A stretch of 64,000 bases of DNA from Bradyrhizobium diazoefficiens (GTDB lineage Bacteria > Pseudomonadota > Alphaproteobacteria > Rhizobiales > Xanthobacteraceae), in contig NZ_CP067102.1 in NCBI RefSeq assembly GCF_016616885.1, positions 5,298,501 to 5,362,500 of the forward strand, in the 5' to 3' direction. The translations under genes and the position numbers were made by a program. Shown here in pieces: positions 24,431 to 33,317 of the stretch (positions within the stretch are counted from its first letter, which is position 1; each line of letters opens with the position of its first letter). The notes below the pieces were generated by a model that was given only the letters and a program-made list of their open reading frames with translations, did no database searches and had not been told where the DNA came from.

Positions 24431-24922
24431 TCACTCTCCCTTGGCGGCATTCATGGCGGCAGCGCCGGCCAGGACCGAAACGACGATGTTCTGATAGCCG
24501 GTGCAGCGACAGATATTGCCTTCGAGGCCATGACGGACATCGGCCTCGGTCAGATCCGGCTTCTCGGTGGCGAGCGCGACCGCGGTCATCAGCATCCCCG
24601 GCGTGCAGAAGCCGCATTGCAGGCCGTGATGCTCGCGAAACGCCTCCTGCATCGGATGCATCTGGTTCGAGCCGGGCGCCCCCTGCAGACCTTCGATGGT
24701 GAGCAGCGTCGCGCCGTCGAGCGCGGGCGCCAGCAGCGTGCAGCTCTTCACGGGCAGCCCGTTGAGGTGAACGACACAGGCGCCGCACTGGCTGGTGTCG
24801 CAGCCAATATGGGTGCCCGTGAGGTTGAGCTGCTCGCGCAGCAGCTCGGCGACAAGGGTCGCCGGTTCGACCTCGACAGTGGTCGGCCGGCCGTTGAGTG
24901 TGAAGGATATCTGCACGGTCAT
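24431..24922 (-). CDS. CoxS-type [2Fe-2S] small subunit
   Basis: A 163-residue iron-sulfur subunit with a plant-type [2Fe-2S] set (HIGCDTSQCGACVVHLNG, final Cys in VKSC) and the second four-helix cluster set (CGFC, then CRC). It moves electrons from molybdopterin to FAD. Order S-L-M in the operon differs from the classic coxMSL. It begins 21 bases after the ATPase gene. Confidence 0.95.
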   Translation of the reverse strand: MTVQISFTLNGRPTTVEVEPATLVAELLREQLNLTGTHIGCDTSQCGACVVHLNGLPVKSCTLLAPALDGATLLTIEGLQGAPGSNQMHPMQEAFREHHGLQCGFCTPGMLMTAVALATEKPDLTEADVRHGLEGNICRCTGYQNIVVSVLAGAAAMNAAKGE

Positions 24923-24943
24923 ACTCCTGTGCGCGACGGGTCT

Positions 24944-26056
24944 TTAAGCGAGTGGCAAGGCGCTGCCGGTGGCCCATGTGGCCATGACGACATCGCCGAC
25001 GGTGAAGGGATCTGCGAAGAAGGTCTTTTCCGGCACATAGGCGACAAACTCGTCGTCCGGCACGGTGTCGAGCATGACCTTGACGAAATAGCCCTGGTAT
25101 TCGATCGCGAGCACACGGCTTGGTAGCGACGTCGTGCAGCCCGGTGGCAGGTCCCTGCCCGGCCGAACCAACGCGACATCGTCGCGGCGCACGGCAATGT
25201 CGACCTTGTCACCGACGCTGATGGTCGCACGGGCCTGAAGCGGCACCTCGATGCCATTAGGCGCGGCCTGCGCCAGCGTGAAGCTGGTGCCGTTGACCTT
25301 TTCGACCCGCCCTGACAGCACGTTCTGACCGCCCATGAACTCCGCCACGTAACGGTCGTGCGGACGGGCGTACACGTCCCGCGCCGCGCCCGCCTGCTTG
25401 ATCCTGCCCTGCTCCATCACCACGACGAGGTCCGCGAGCGCGATCGCCTCGAGCTGGGTGTGGGTGACGTGGATGAAGGTGATGCCGAGCTCCTGCTGCA
25501 TCCGCCTGAGCTCCTGCCGCATCTGGACACGGAGCTGCTCGTCGAGCGCGGACAGCGGCTCATCGAGCAGCAGCACGCGCGGCTCGGTGATCGCCGCACG
25601 CGCCAGCGCGACGCGCTGCTGCTGCCCGCCGGAGAGATGCGCCGGCAGGCGGTCGGCGAACTGCGTCAGCCGGACCTTCTCGATCATGGCGTCAGCCGCG
25701 CGCAGACGATCGGCCTTCGACTGACCGCGGACGCGCAACGCAAAGGCGATGTTCTCGCGCACGGTCAGATGCGGGAACAGCGCGTAGGACTGGAACATCA
25801 TTGCGGTGCGGCGCTGCACCGGCGCCAGCCCGACGACGTTCTGGCCGCCGATCACGATCTCGCCCGCGGTCGGATCCTCATGGCCGGCGATCATGCGCAA
25901 GATCGTGGTCTTGCCGCAGCCGGAGGGACCGATGAAGCAGCAATAGGCGCCGTCAGCGATCCTGAGATTGACGCCGTCGACCACGTAGGTCGCGCCGTCA
26001 AAGCTCTTGCAGACGCCTGCCAGTTCGATATCGCCACGATCGCTCTTCATTCCCAA
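24944..26056 (-). CDS. ABC transporter ATP-binding protein, PotA/spermidine-putrescine type
   Basis: A 370-residue ATPase with Walker A GPSGCGKTT, Q-loop MFQSYALFPHLT, signature LSGGQQQR, Walker B VLLLDEPLSALDEQ and VTHTQLEA, followed by a TOBE-type C-terminal domain (about residues 270-370). It belongs to the polyamine/putrescine-like importer class. Its gene follows the permease by one base. Confidence 0.95.
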   Translation of the reverse strand: MGMKSDRGDIELAGVCKSFDGATYVVDGVNLRIADGAYCCFIGPSGCGKTTILRMIAGHEDPTAGEIVIGGQNVVGLAPVQRRTAMMFQSYALFPHLTVRENIAFALRVRGQSKADRLRAADAMIEKVRLTQFADRLPAHLSGGQQQRVALARAAITEPRVLLLDEPLSALDEQLRVQMRQELRRMQQELGITFIHVTHTQLEAIALADLVVVMEQGRIKQAGAARDVYARPHDRYVAEFMGGQNVLSGRVEKVNGTSFTLAQAAPNGIEVPLQARATISVGDKVDIAVRRDDVALVRPGRDLPPGCTTSLPSRVLAIEYQGYFVKVMLDTVPDDEFVAYVPEKTFFADPFTVGDVVMATWATGSALPLA

Positions 26057-26057
26057 A

Positions 26058-26978
26058 TCAACCTTTGGCCTGGCTGCCGCGCTTCTTCTGGATCAGCACG
26101 ATGGTGCCGAGGCTTGCGCCGATAACGATGAAGGACACGATGGTGGTGACCGTTCCGAGCGCATAAAGCGAGGGCGAGGTGACGTTCAGCGTCATGCTCC
26201 AGATTTCCAGCGGCAGCGTGTTCAGCGAACCCGCGGTCTGGAGGCTGCGCGCGAACTCGTCATAGGACAGCGTGAAGCCGAACAGCGCCACCGCGACGAG
26301 GCCGGGCGCCAGCACCGGGATCATCACCAGCCAGATCGACTGCCAGCGGCTGGCGCCCAAGTCATACGCCGCCTCTTCCCAGACATGGTTGAAGCGCGAC
26401 ATCACCGCGAACATCACGAGCACGCCGAACGGCAGCGTCCAGGAGAGCTGCGCCCCGAGCGCCGAGGTGTACCAGCTCGCATTCAACCCAAGCGCCTGAA
26501 ACAGGAGGCCCGTGCCGAGACCGAGCACCAGACCCGGCGCGACCAGGCTGCCGATCATCATGTAGAAAACAAGAGTGTCGCCGCGAAAGCGCTTGCGGAA
26601 GCCAAGCCCGGCGAGGAACGACACCGCTACCGTGATGATGGTGACGATGACAGCGAGCTTGATCGAGCGGTCGAACGAACCCTTGACGTCGCCGGTGCGC
26701 ACCTGGGTGAAGAGATCGACAAACCAGTGCAGCGAGTGGCCCTTCATCGGGAACACGAGGCCGCCGCGGATGTCCTGGAACGACAGGACGTAGATGCAGA
26801 ACATCGGGCCATAGAGCGCAACCACATAAAGCGAGAACAGCGTTGCCAGCACGTAGAAGGTCCAGGGTCGATCGCCCTTGCTGGGCGCGATTGCCTTGGT
26901 CGTTGCGGGCGCGACCGGCTTGGACATGTCGCTCTTGGGCATGTCGCTCTTGGGCATGTCGGCGAGAACCGCGCTCAT
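26058..26978 (-). CDS. ABC transporter permease, PotC type
   Basis: A 306-residue inner-membrane permease with six predicted membrane segments and the EAA loop EEAAYDLGASRWQSIWLVMIP. The ATG at 26978 overlaps the stop of the preceding permease (ATGA). The N-terminal tail carries a short tandem repeat, MPKSD-MPKSD-MSK, from a 15-base repeat at about 26925-26960. The longer open frame to 27812 is a shadow of the other permease. Confidence 0.94.
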   Translation of the reverse strand: MSAVLADMPKSDMPKSDMSKPVAPATTKAIAPSKGDRPWTFYVLATLFSLYVVALYGPMFCIYVLSFQDIRGGLVFPMKGHSLHWFVDLFTQVRTGDVKGSFDRSIKLAVIVTIITVAVSFLAGLGFRKRFRGDTLVFYMMIGSLVAPGLVLGLGTGLLFQALGLNASWYTSALGAQLSWTLPFGVLVMFAVMSRFNHVWEEAAYDLGASRWQSIWLVMIPVLAPGLVAVALFGFTLSYDEFARSLQTAGSLNTLPLEIWSMTLNVTSPSLYALGTVTTIVSFIVIGASLGTIVLIQKKRGSQAKG

Positions 26979-27865
26979 CGCGTGATCTCCTGCCGGATAT
27001 CGACGGTGCGCAGGATCAGCGAGACGATCGCGACCAGCACCAGCGTCAGCAGCACGGCGCTTGCGGCCGCAGTCGGATATTGCAGCACGCCGACGTCCTC
27101 GTAGAAGGCACTGACAACGGAAGCCGAGCCGCCGCCGGACATCACCTTCACCACGAAGAAATCGCCCATCACGATCGAGACCACGAAGATGGTCCCGAGC
27201 GCAATGCCGCTCTTGGACATCGGCACCACGATCAGCCGCATGATGTCGAAACGGCTGGCGCCGGCGTCGATCGCTGCCTCGATCAGCTTCTTGTCGATCC
27301 GCGCCATGGAATTGAAGATCGGCACGATCATGAAGATCGTGAGCTGATGGACATAGGCGATGACCACCGCAAGGTCGGAGAACAGCAACACCTCGAGCGG
27401 CTGATGGATCGCGCCCATCGCCAGCAGCGCCTGGTTGATCAGGCCCTCCTTGCCGAGCAACGGAATCCAGGAGATCATCCGGATGATGTTCGAGGTCCAG
27501 AACGGCACGGTGCACAGCAGGAACAGGCCGATTGCCAAAAGCTGGTTGCGAACGTGGAAGACGAGGAAATAGGCGACGAAGAAGCCAATAATCAGCGTAA
27601 AGACCCAAGTCAGCACCGTGAACTTGATGGTCGCCAGATACAGCTTCAGCGTCGGCGCCGAATGCAGCACCTCGACATAGCTTGCCAGCGTGAAGCCCGG
27701 CGTCAGCCCGCCAAAGCCGTCGGTAGCGAAGAAGCTGGCGGCCAGCACGACCAGGATCGGCGCCACGAAGAACGGCACGAGCACCAGCACCAGCGGCGAC
27801 ACATAAAGCCAACCGGCGAGATTGGCGCGTGAAGGAGTTTGAGCTGAACTCGAACTTGGCTGCAT
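26975..27865 (-). CDS. ABC transporter permease, PotB type
   Basis: A 296-residue permease with about six hydrophobic segments and the EAA loop IEAAIDAGASRFDIMRLIVVPMS. Paired with the PotC-type permease downstream. It lies 82 bases after the binding-protein gene, a gap long enough for a processing site or weak terminator. Confidence 0.94.
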   Translation of the reverse strand: MQPSSSSAQTPSRANLAGWLYVSPLVLVLVPFFVAPILVVLAASFFATDGFGGLTPGFTLASYVEVLHSAPTLKLYLATIKFTVLTWVFTLIIGFFVAYFLVFHVRNQLLAIGLFLLCTVPFWTSNIIRMISWIPLLGKEGLINQALLAMGAIHQPLEVLLFSDLAVVIAYVHQLTIFMIVPIFNSMARIDKKLIEAAIDAGASRFDIMRLIVVPMSKSGIALGTIFVVSIVMGDFFVVKVMSGGGSASVVSAFYEDVGVLQYPTAAASAVLLTLVLVAIVSLILRTVDIRQEITR

Positions 27866-27947
27866 ATCAGAAAATGCCTCGAAGCCGATCTTCTCGCACC
27901 GGCGCGTGACGGCGCCGGTGCTTTGCTTAAGTCAGGGAAAGCAGGTT

Positions 27948-29309
27948 TCAGGCCACCTTGAAGTCATTCCAGCGCTTGTTCATGTAGGCCGCTTCGTCCA
28001 TCAGCGTGTTCCAGCACGAGATGTTCTTGACGCGATCGAGGAACGAGCCGCCGTCACGCTTGGTGCCGGCCTTCTCCATCGCCACACCATAGGGATCGTT
28101 GACCACCTCGGGCGCGGGCTGGCCCTCGTACCAGAACGCCCATTCGGCCGGCGTCAGGAACTTCTTCGCGGTCGACGGCACCGGGCTGTAATAGCCGTAG
28201 CGCGCGACGAAACCGCCCTGCCAACCCGACAGGTACCAGTTGAGATACTCATAGGCGGCGTCGAGCTTCTTGCCGGAGAGATGCTTCATCAGGCCCATGC
28301 CGTTGCACCAGCCGCGATAGCCTTCCTTGCCGTCCTTGACGTTGACCGGCGCGTAGACGCAAGGGATCTCCTTCACGCGCACCGCAGCGACTGCCGGCGA
28401 CCACATCGACTGGATCACCACTTCGCCCGCCGCCATCAGCTGCACCGACTGGTCGAAAGTGGTCCAGGTCGCGCGGAACTGGCCCTGCTTCTTCAGCTCG
28501 ATCAGCTTGTTGCAGGTGAAGTCGATCTCCTCCTTGGTCATGTTGCCCTTGTTGCCGTACTTGATCAGACCGGCGCTTTCGAAGCAGAGCGCGGCATCCA
28601 TGATGCCGATCGCGGGCACGTCGAGGATCGCGGCTTTGCCCTTGAATTTTGGATCGATCAGGTCCTTCCATTCGGTCACTTCGTGGCCGACGAGATCGGG
28701 GCGATAACCGATGGAGTCGGCGTTGTAGACCTGCGGCAGGAAGGTCGCCCATTCGGTGACGCCGTCGTGCAGATCGGTCGCGTCTGGCTTCGCGATATAC
28801 ATCGCCTCATAGGGCGAGATGCCCTGGCGCGGGATCTTGTGGCCGTCGATCTCACCCTTGGTGAAGATGGGCAGGATGTTGTCGAACTCCTTGATCTTCT
28901 TGACCTCGATGCCCTGGATCACGCTGCGCTTGGCGGCAAGCTTGGCCTGCCAGCCCTCGAGATCGGCGATATCGACCGTATTAGGCTGGCTTATGAAGCG
29001 GTTGATGGCGGCGGAAGTGTCGAGGTTCTGCATCGTCACCTTGAAGCCGAGATCCTTGGCAGCCTGGTCGCCGATTGCCTTCACCACCGAGTAGGAGACG
29101 CCGACATGGCGCAGTTCGATGTCCTTGATCTCCTGCGCCCAGATGGTCGGGAATCCGCGGATCGCATCCGACCCTGCGGCTGCGCCCGCAACGGCGGCTG
29201 CACCCTTCAACAGCGTGCGCCGGCTCAGCTTTTTCGTCGACTTGACGTCCGTTTTGGCCTTCGTTCCCGCCGGATCGGAAGTGAACGTCCCCTTAGTCCC
29301 ATCAGACAT
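27948..29309 (-). CDS. PotD-like substrate-binding protein with Tat signal
   Basis: A 453-residue binding protein. The N-terminus holds a twin-arginine signal (LSRRTLLKGAAAVAGAA, about residues 28-44), so it is exported folded. The mature part is of the spermidine/putrescine-type class (SISYGYRP-like DSIGYRPDLVGHEVTEWKDL, FDQSVQLMAAGEVVIQSMW). First gene of the eight-gene leftward operon with hydroxylase and amidase, so the ligand is likely the hydroxylase substrate, probably a nitrogen compound. That is inferred from context only. Confidence 0.92.
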   Translation of the reverse strand: MSDGTKGTFTSDPAGTKAKTDVKSTKKLSRRTLLKGAAAVAGAAAGSDAIRGFPTIWAQEIKDIELRHVGVSYSVVKAIGDQAAKDLGFKVTMQNLDTSAAINRFISQPNTVDIADLEGWQAKLAAKRSVIQGIEVKKIKEFDNILPIFTKGEIDGHKIPRQGISPYEAMYIAKPDATDLHDGVTEWATFLPQVYNADSIGYRPDLVGHEVTEWKDLIDPKFKGKAAILDVPAIGIMDAALCFESAGLIKYGNKGNMTKEEIDFTCNKLIELKKQGQFRATWTTFDQSVQLMAAGEVVIQSMWSPAVAAVRVKEIPCVYAPVNVKDGKEGYRGWCNGMGLMKHLSGKKLDAAYEYLNWYLSGWQGGFVARYGYYSPVPSTAKKFLTPAEWAFWYEGQPAPEVVNDPYGVAMEKAGTKRDGGSFLDRVKNISCWNTLMDEAAYMNKRWNDFKVA

Positions 29310-29548
29310 GGCAACCCTCGTTGGTTACGATGAACGCTCGCACCGATCGCCATTGATCGGCTGCTTATGTGATCAGATGCACGTGAGGCTAGGGGCAGGA
29401 TTTTGCGAAGTAAAATTGGAAGTAAAAATTTGCGACATAAGCGCGACTAATGACTCGGTTTTCTGCATTCCCTTTCGGCACCCCCGGTCAGGAACACAGC
29501 AGGGCATGCGGCGGCGTCTCGAGCTCACGCGGCACCTCTCCCTATCCC
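29310..29548. other. AT-richer promoter region upstream of the PotD-like operon
   Basis: A 239-base gap between dhaK and the binding-protein gene, both leftward. It must hold the dhaK end and the operon promoter. An AT-rich stretch at about 29405-29440 carries a near-direct repeat, GAAGTAAAATTGGAAGTAAAAA, written here in two parts as GAAGTAAAATTG and GAAGTAAAAATTTG. No clear terminator hairpin was found. Confidence 0.4.
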
Positions 29549-30538
29549 TCAAACACCCCAACGCAGAGCTGCGGTGTGCACAGGGGCGTCCCACAATTTC
29601 GTCGCCTGGCTGTCGAGCACGGAGACGGTGATCGAGGCACCGGCCATGTCGAGGGACGTCACATAAGAACCCGTCAGGAATCGCGTGGCGGTGACCCCAG
29701 CGCCGTCCAGAATCCGCTTGGCGCTGTTGGCCATCAAATAGAGCTCGATCAGCGGTGTTGCGCCGAATCCGTTGACCAGGAGCAGGACTTCGCTGCCCTT
29801 GCTCGGTGCGAGATCGCCCAGGATCGCGTTGAGCATCTCGGCGGCAATCGCATCGGCAGATGCCAACGGCACCCTGCGGCGACCCGGCTCACCATGAATG
29901 CCGACACCCATCTCCATTTCGTCGTCAGCCAGGGTGAAGTTCGGTCGGCCCGCAGCCGGAACGGTGCACGGCAGGAGCGCCACCCCCATCGAGCGGGTGC
30001 GCCGATTGACATCATCCCCGAGCGTCTTGAGCGCGGCGAGCGGCATTCCCTTTTCGGCAGCGGCGCCGACCATCTTCTCGACGATCAGCGTGCCTGCGAC
30101 GCCGCGACGGCCGGTCGTATAGGTCGATTTTTCGACCGCGACGTCGTCGTTGGTCACCACGCTGACGACTTCGCGCCCGGCCATCTCGGCGGCCATGGTG
30201 AAGTTCATCACATCGCCTTCGTAGTTCTTCACGATGAAGAGCACGCCTGCCCCGGCGTCGACGGCTTCCGCGGCCTCGATCATCTGATCCGGCGTCGGCG
30301 ACGTGAAGACCTGACCTGGACACGCGGCATCGAGCATGCCGACGCCGACAAAGCCGGCGTGGAGCGGTTCATGTCCCGAGCCGCCGCCCGAGATGAGCGC
30401 GACCTTGCCCGGCTTCAGGGTGCGGCGGCGTACGAACTTCCGCTCGGCGCCGAGCAGCAGGATATCGGCATGGGCTGCCGCCAACCCGTCGAGACTCTCT
30501 TCGAGCAACGTATCGGCGCTGTTGATCAGCTTCTTCAT
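29549..30538 (-). CDS. dhaK: Dihydroxyacetone kinase subunit DhaK
   Basis: A 329-residue substrate-binding subunit of PEP-dependent dihydroxyacetone kinase. H215 in GVGIHGEPG is the histidine that forms the covalent hemiaminal with dihydroxyacetone, and [15 protein letters not shown] lines the site. GGGAGAAC stands before ATG 30538. It is the last gene of a twelve-gene operon and is split from dhaL/dhaM by HPr, EI and an HTH gene, an unusual order. Related sugar-ketone kinases (e.g. for erythrulose) have the same fold, so the exact ketose is open. Confidence 0.95.
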   Translation of the reverse strand: MKKLINSADTLLEESLDGLAAAHADILLLGAERKFVRRRTLKPGKVALISGGGSGHEPLHAGFVGVGMLDAACPGQVFTSPTPDQMIEAAEAVDAGAGVLFIVKNYEGDVMNFTMAAEMAGREVVSVVTNDDVAVEKSTYTTGRRGVAGTLIVEKMVGAAAEKGMPLAALKTLGDDVNRRTRSMGVALLPCTVPAAGRPNFTLADDEMEMGVGIHGEPGRRRVPLASADAIAAEMLNAILGDLAPSKGSEVLLLVNGFGATPLIELYLMANSAKRILDGAGVTATRFLTGSYVTSLDMAGASITVSVLDSQATKLWDAPVHTAALRWGV

Positions 30539-30577
30539 GGCGTTCTCCCGGTTATCTGTTTTTGCAGTCAGAATTCG

Positions 30578-31009
30578 TCAGCCGATGCTTTCGGCGTAGC
30601 GCGCGAGCTGAGCAGCAAAATCGACGATGAGCTGCTCGAGCGCGCGATTCTTCTTGTCGTCACCGAGATCGGGCACGGTCACTGTGACAACGCGCGTGCG
30701 CGCCTCGCGGTGAGCTCCGCGCAGCCGTCCCGGATGTGCGCGCCCATAGGCCTTGAGGAACGCCGCCCGCTCGGCACCTGCGAGATGGCAGACCTCGAAG
30801 ATGATCGGGACATGCTTCGCCGGGATCGGCACCAGATAGGCCGGATTTGTGATCTGACTGACGAAGGAGCGGTTCTTGCCGAGCGCTGCGGCGAGCTTCA
30901 ATCGCGTCCCGGATGGCCGGTTGTCGAGAGCCCGCCGCAGGATGAGCTTGTAATCCGCGACATTGGTGTCGCCGGGCCGGCTTGTGTCCTCGCCTGCATC
31001 CTCGGTCAT
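30578..31009 (-). CDS. Small HTH-type protein within the dha operon
   Basis: A 143-residue protein with an N-terminal helix-turn-helix-like segment (RLKLAAALGKNRSFVSQITN, about residues 36-55) and a polar C-terminus. No named family is recognised with confidence. Its ATG overlaps the EI stop (ATGA), so it is made together with the phosphorelay proteins. It may be the operon's local regulator, a job that fits the GTTTAGT/ACTAAAC sites at 39690-39772, but this is an inference. Confidence 0.8.
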   Translation of the reverse strand: MTEDAGEDTSRPGDTNVADYKLILRRALDNRPSGTRLKLAAALGKNRSFVSQITNPAYLVPIPAKHVPIIFEVCHLAGAERAAFLKAYGRAHPGRLRGAHREARTRVVTVTVPDLGDDKKNRALEQLIVDFAAQLARYAESIG

Positions 31010-32631
31010 GCGGTCACCTCGGCGATAGCCGCCTTGAGCCGCGCCACCGCAATCGGCGAGACCGAGAGGGTCGTCAGCCCCTTCGCCAGCAGCGCATTCG
31101 TCAAGCGCGTATCGGCCGCGGCATCGCCACAGAGCGAGACCTCGACGCCGCGCTTGCGCCCGGCCTCGACTGTCCGCGCGATCAGCGCCAGCACCGCCGG
31201 ATGGCCGGCATCGTTGAGGTCGGCGACAGCGCCGATGTCACGTGCCGCAGCCATCGTATATTGGGTGAGGTCGTTCGATCCGATGGAATAGAACGCCGCG
31301 CCAAACTCCTCCGCGCATAGCGCCGCCGCGGGGACTTCGACCATGATGCCGAGCGGCGGCCGGGCGCAGGCAATTCCCTCTGCGCTGAGTGCCGCGAATT
31401 CCGCGTCCAGCATGGCATTGGCACGGTCAAGCTCCGAAGGGATCGCGATCATCGGCAGCATCACCTTCAGCGTCCCGTGGACGGCGGCACGGCACAGCGC
31501 CCGCAACTGCACGCGAAACACCTCCGGCCGCGCAAGCGAGAGCCGGATTCCGCGCAGGCCCAGGAACGGATTGCGCTCGCCATCGACCGTCAAGCCGGCA
31601 ATTGGCTTGTCACCGCCGGCATCGAGGGTGCGGATCGTTACCGGGCGTCCTGCGGCCCAGTCGAGAATGCGTCGATAGACCGCATATTGCGGATCCTCAC
31701 CCGGCAGCCCCCTCGATCCCTCGAACAGAAACTCCGTCCGCACGAGGCCGATGCCATCGCAAATGGCGGGATCGAGGCCCGCAAGATCTTCGGGCGCGGC
31801 GACGTTGATCAGGACGGTGATGCGCCGGCCATCGGCCGTCAGCGCCGGTTTGAGGCGGCCGGCGTCGGCGGCGATCTGTGCGGCAGTCGCAGCCGCCATG
31901 CGCTGCTCGAATTGGCGGCGCGTTTCCGGCTTGGGATCAAAGATCACGGTGCCGGCGTCGCCGTCGACCAGCGCCAATGACGGCGGCTGCCCGTTCCTTG
32001 GCAACGGGCCTAGTCCGACCACCATGGGGGCGCCGCGCGCCCGCGCGAGCATCGCGACATGCGACGACGGCGATCCAGCCGCCAGCGCGATGGCACCGCC
32101 ACGGGTCCAGTCGACGGCGAGGAACGTCGAGGGCGAAATGTCATCACCCATGACGACGGAATCGCCGGAGATCTTTGCGATCGTATCTACGCCGTTCAGA
32201 CCGGCGAGCACACGGTCGCGGATGTCGACCAGATCGGCAGCGCGAGCCCGGAAATATTCGTCTTCCGCCGCGCGATAGCCGGCGATCTCCGCGTCGAGTG
32301 CCGCGCGCCAGGCATCATCGGCCGCCGCACCGGCCGCAACGGCGTCATAGGCCCCCTCCGCCAGCGCATCGTCGCCCAGCATCGCGATCTGGAATTCCAG
32401 GATCTCCGCAGCCTCGCCGCGAACCGTCGCGATCAGTTCGGCGAGCTCCACGGCTGCCCCCTCGATCGCCGCCTTCAGCGCTGCGGCCTCCTGAACCGGA
32501 TCGCCCTTCGCCGTTCTGCTCGCCACTGCACTCGTCAGCACGGCGACCGGGCCGATGGCGAGGCCTGGCGAGGCGGGATGGCCGGTGAGATGGATCTCGC
32601 CCACGATCTCACGCCTCGCCGAAACCGTCAT
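31006..32631 (-). CDS. Phosphoenolpyruvate--protein phosphotransferase (EI) for the dha relay
   Basis: Enzyme I of 541 residues. It takes phosphate from PEP onto H191 (AAGSPSSHVAMLARARG) and passes it to HPr. The PEP-binding domain is intact: RTEFLFEGS, GLRGIRLSL, the metal-binding GIMVEVPAAAL and GSNDLTQYT near the C-terminus. The domain order HPr-binding/phosphohistidine/PEP-binding is that of canonical PtsI, without the GAF domain of PtsP. ATG 32631 lies inside the HPr gene, 23 bases overlapping. In E. coli these parts are fused within DhaM; here they are separate. Confidence 0.93.
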   Translation of the reverse strand: MTVSARREIVGEIHLTGHPASPGLAIGPVAVLTSAVASRTAKGDPVQEAAALKAAIEGAAVELAELIATVRGEAAEILEFQIAMLGDDALAEGAYDAVAAGAAADDAWRAALDAEIAGYRAAEDEYFRARAADLVDIRDRVLAGLNGVDTIAKISGDSVVMGDDISPSTFLAVDWTRGGAIALAAGSPSSHVAMLARARGAPMVVGLGPLPRNGQPPSLALVDGDAGTVIFDPKPETRRQFEQRMAAATAAQIAADAGRLKPALTADGRRITVLINVAAPEDLAGLDPAICDGIGLVRTEFLFEGSRGLPGEDPQYAVYRRILDWAAGRPVTIRTLDAGGDKPIAGLTVDGERNPFLGLRGIRLSLARPEVFRVQLRALCRAAVHGTLKVMLPMIAIPSELDRANAMLDAEFAALSAEGIACARPPLGIMVEVPAAALCAEEFGAAFYSIGSNDLTQYTMAAARDIGAVADLNDAGHPAVLALIARTVEAGRKRGVEVSLCGDAAADTRLTNALLAKGLTTLSVSPIAVARLKAAIAEVTA

Positions 32632-32923
32632 GCACCAGCGCCAGCATGGCTGCGAGCGCCGCCTCGCCATCAGGACCAGCGATGCGGAAATGCAGCGTTG
32701 CGCCCTGCGGCGCCTTCACACGCATCACCTTCACTGGGCTCTTGGCGTCCGTCCAGGGGCCGTCGGCGGCAAGCGCGATTTCGATCTTCGCGGTGAAGCC
32801 CTTTGCCAATTGCGTGAGCTTCACCGAAGGCCGCGCGTGCAGGCCGACTGGATTGACGAGCACCGCGGAGGCGGTCAGCAGCGCAAACGTCTGAGCCGCC
32901 CGGTTGGCGTTGGCATCATGCAT
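32609..32923 (-). CDS. HPr-family phosphocarrier protein
   Basis: A 104-residue HPr with the active-site block NPVGLHARPSVKL; H29 is the phosphorylated histidine. An N-terminal extension of about 15 residues precedes the usual start. It lies between dhaM and EI, overlapping both, so it is dedicated to the dihydroxyacetone kinase relay. Confidence 0.93.
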   Translation of the reverse strand: MHDANANRAAQTFALLTASAVLVNPVGLHARPSVKLTQLAKGFTAKIEIALAADGPWTDAKSPVKVMRVKAPQGATLHFRIAGPDGEAALAAMLALVHDGFGEA

Positions 32924-33317
32924 AGAATTCCTCCGCGCTGCGCTTGACGGCGGCGAGTGGCGAGCCGCCCGAAGACTCGGTCGCCGCGATCACAGCCCCC
33001 TCGACCACCGGGGCATTGCAGACCAGGACGCGCGCGCGCCGATCCTCAGGAAGCATCTCCACCGCCATCTCCGAATTGGTCTCGGCACCACCGAGATCGA
33101 CGAGGATCGCGACGCCTGCCGGTGACCAGGCCGTTTCGATCGCCTCGAGGATTCCCGCAACGTTCGTACCGAGTCCGCCATCGACATCGCCACCGGTCCA
33201 GGCCAGCGGCACAGCGTCTCCGACCATCTGGCGCACCATATCGGCCGCGCCTTCCGCTATCTTCGGCGAATGCGATACGATGACAATTCCGACATTGCCG
33301 GGACGTAAACTGCTCAT
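32916..33317 (-). CDS. dhaM: DhaM, EIIA-type phosphocarrier subunit
   Basis: A 133-residue EIIA(man)-fold protein; H16 in IVIVSHSPKIAEG takes phosphate from HPr and gives it to ADP on DhaL. GGDVDGGLGTN and LVDLGGAETNSEMA are typical of the family. Unlike E. coli DhaM it lacks fused HPr and EI domains, which are separate downstream genes. Confidence 0.94.
   Translation of the reverse strand: MSSLRPGNVGIVIVSHSPKIAEGAADMVRQMVGDAVPLAWTGGDVDGGLGTNVAGILEAIETAWSPAGVAILVDLGGAETNSEMAVEMLPEDRRARVLVCNAPVVEGAVIAATESSGGSPLAAVKRSAEEFYA

Noticed and set aside
22041..24922. True carbon monoxide dehydrogenase CoxLS
   Set aside because: The active-site loop is AYRGAGR, not AYRCSFR, so CO oxidation is not supported.
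24429..24977. N-terminal extension of the CoxL-type gene
   Set aside because: It lies on top of the [2Fe-2S] subunit gene in another frame; ATG 24428 starts the conserved protein.
29450..31291. Long plus-strand frame (613 codons) opposite dhaK, the HTH gene and EI
   Set aside because: Runs antisense across three real overlapping genes; no family motif.
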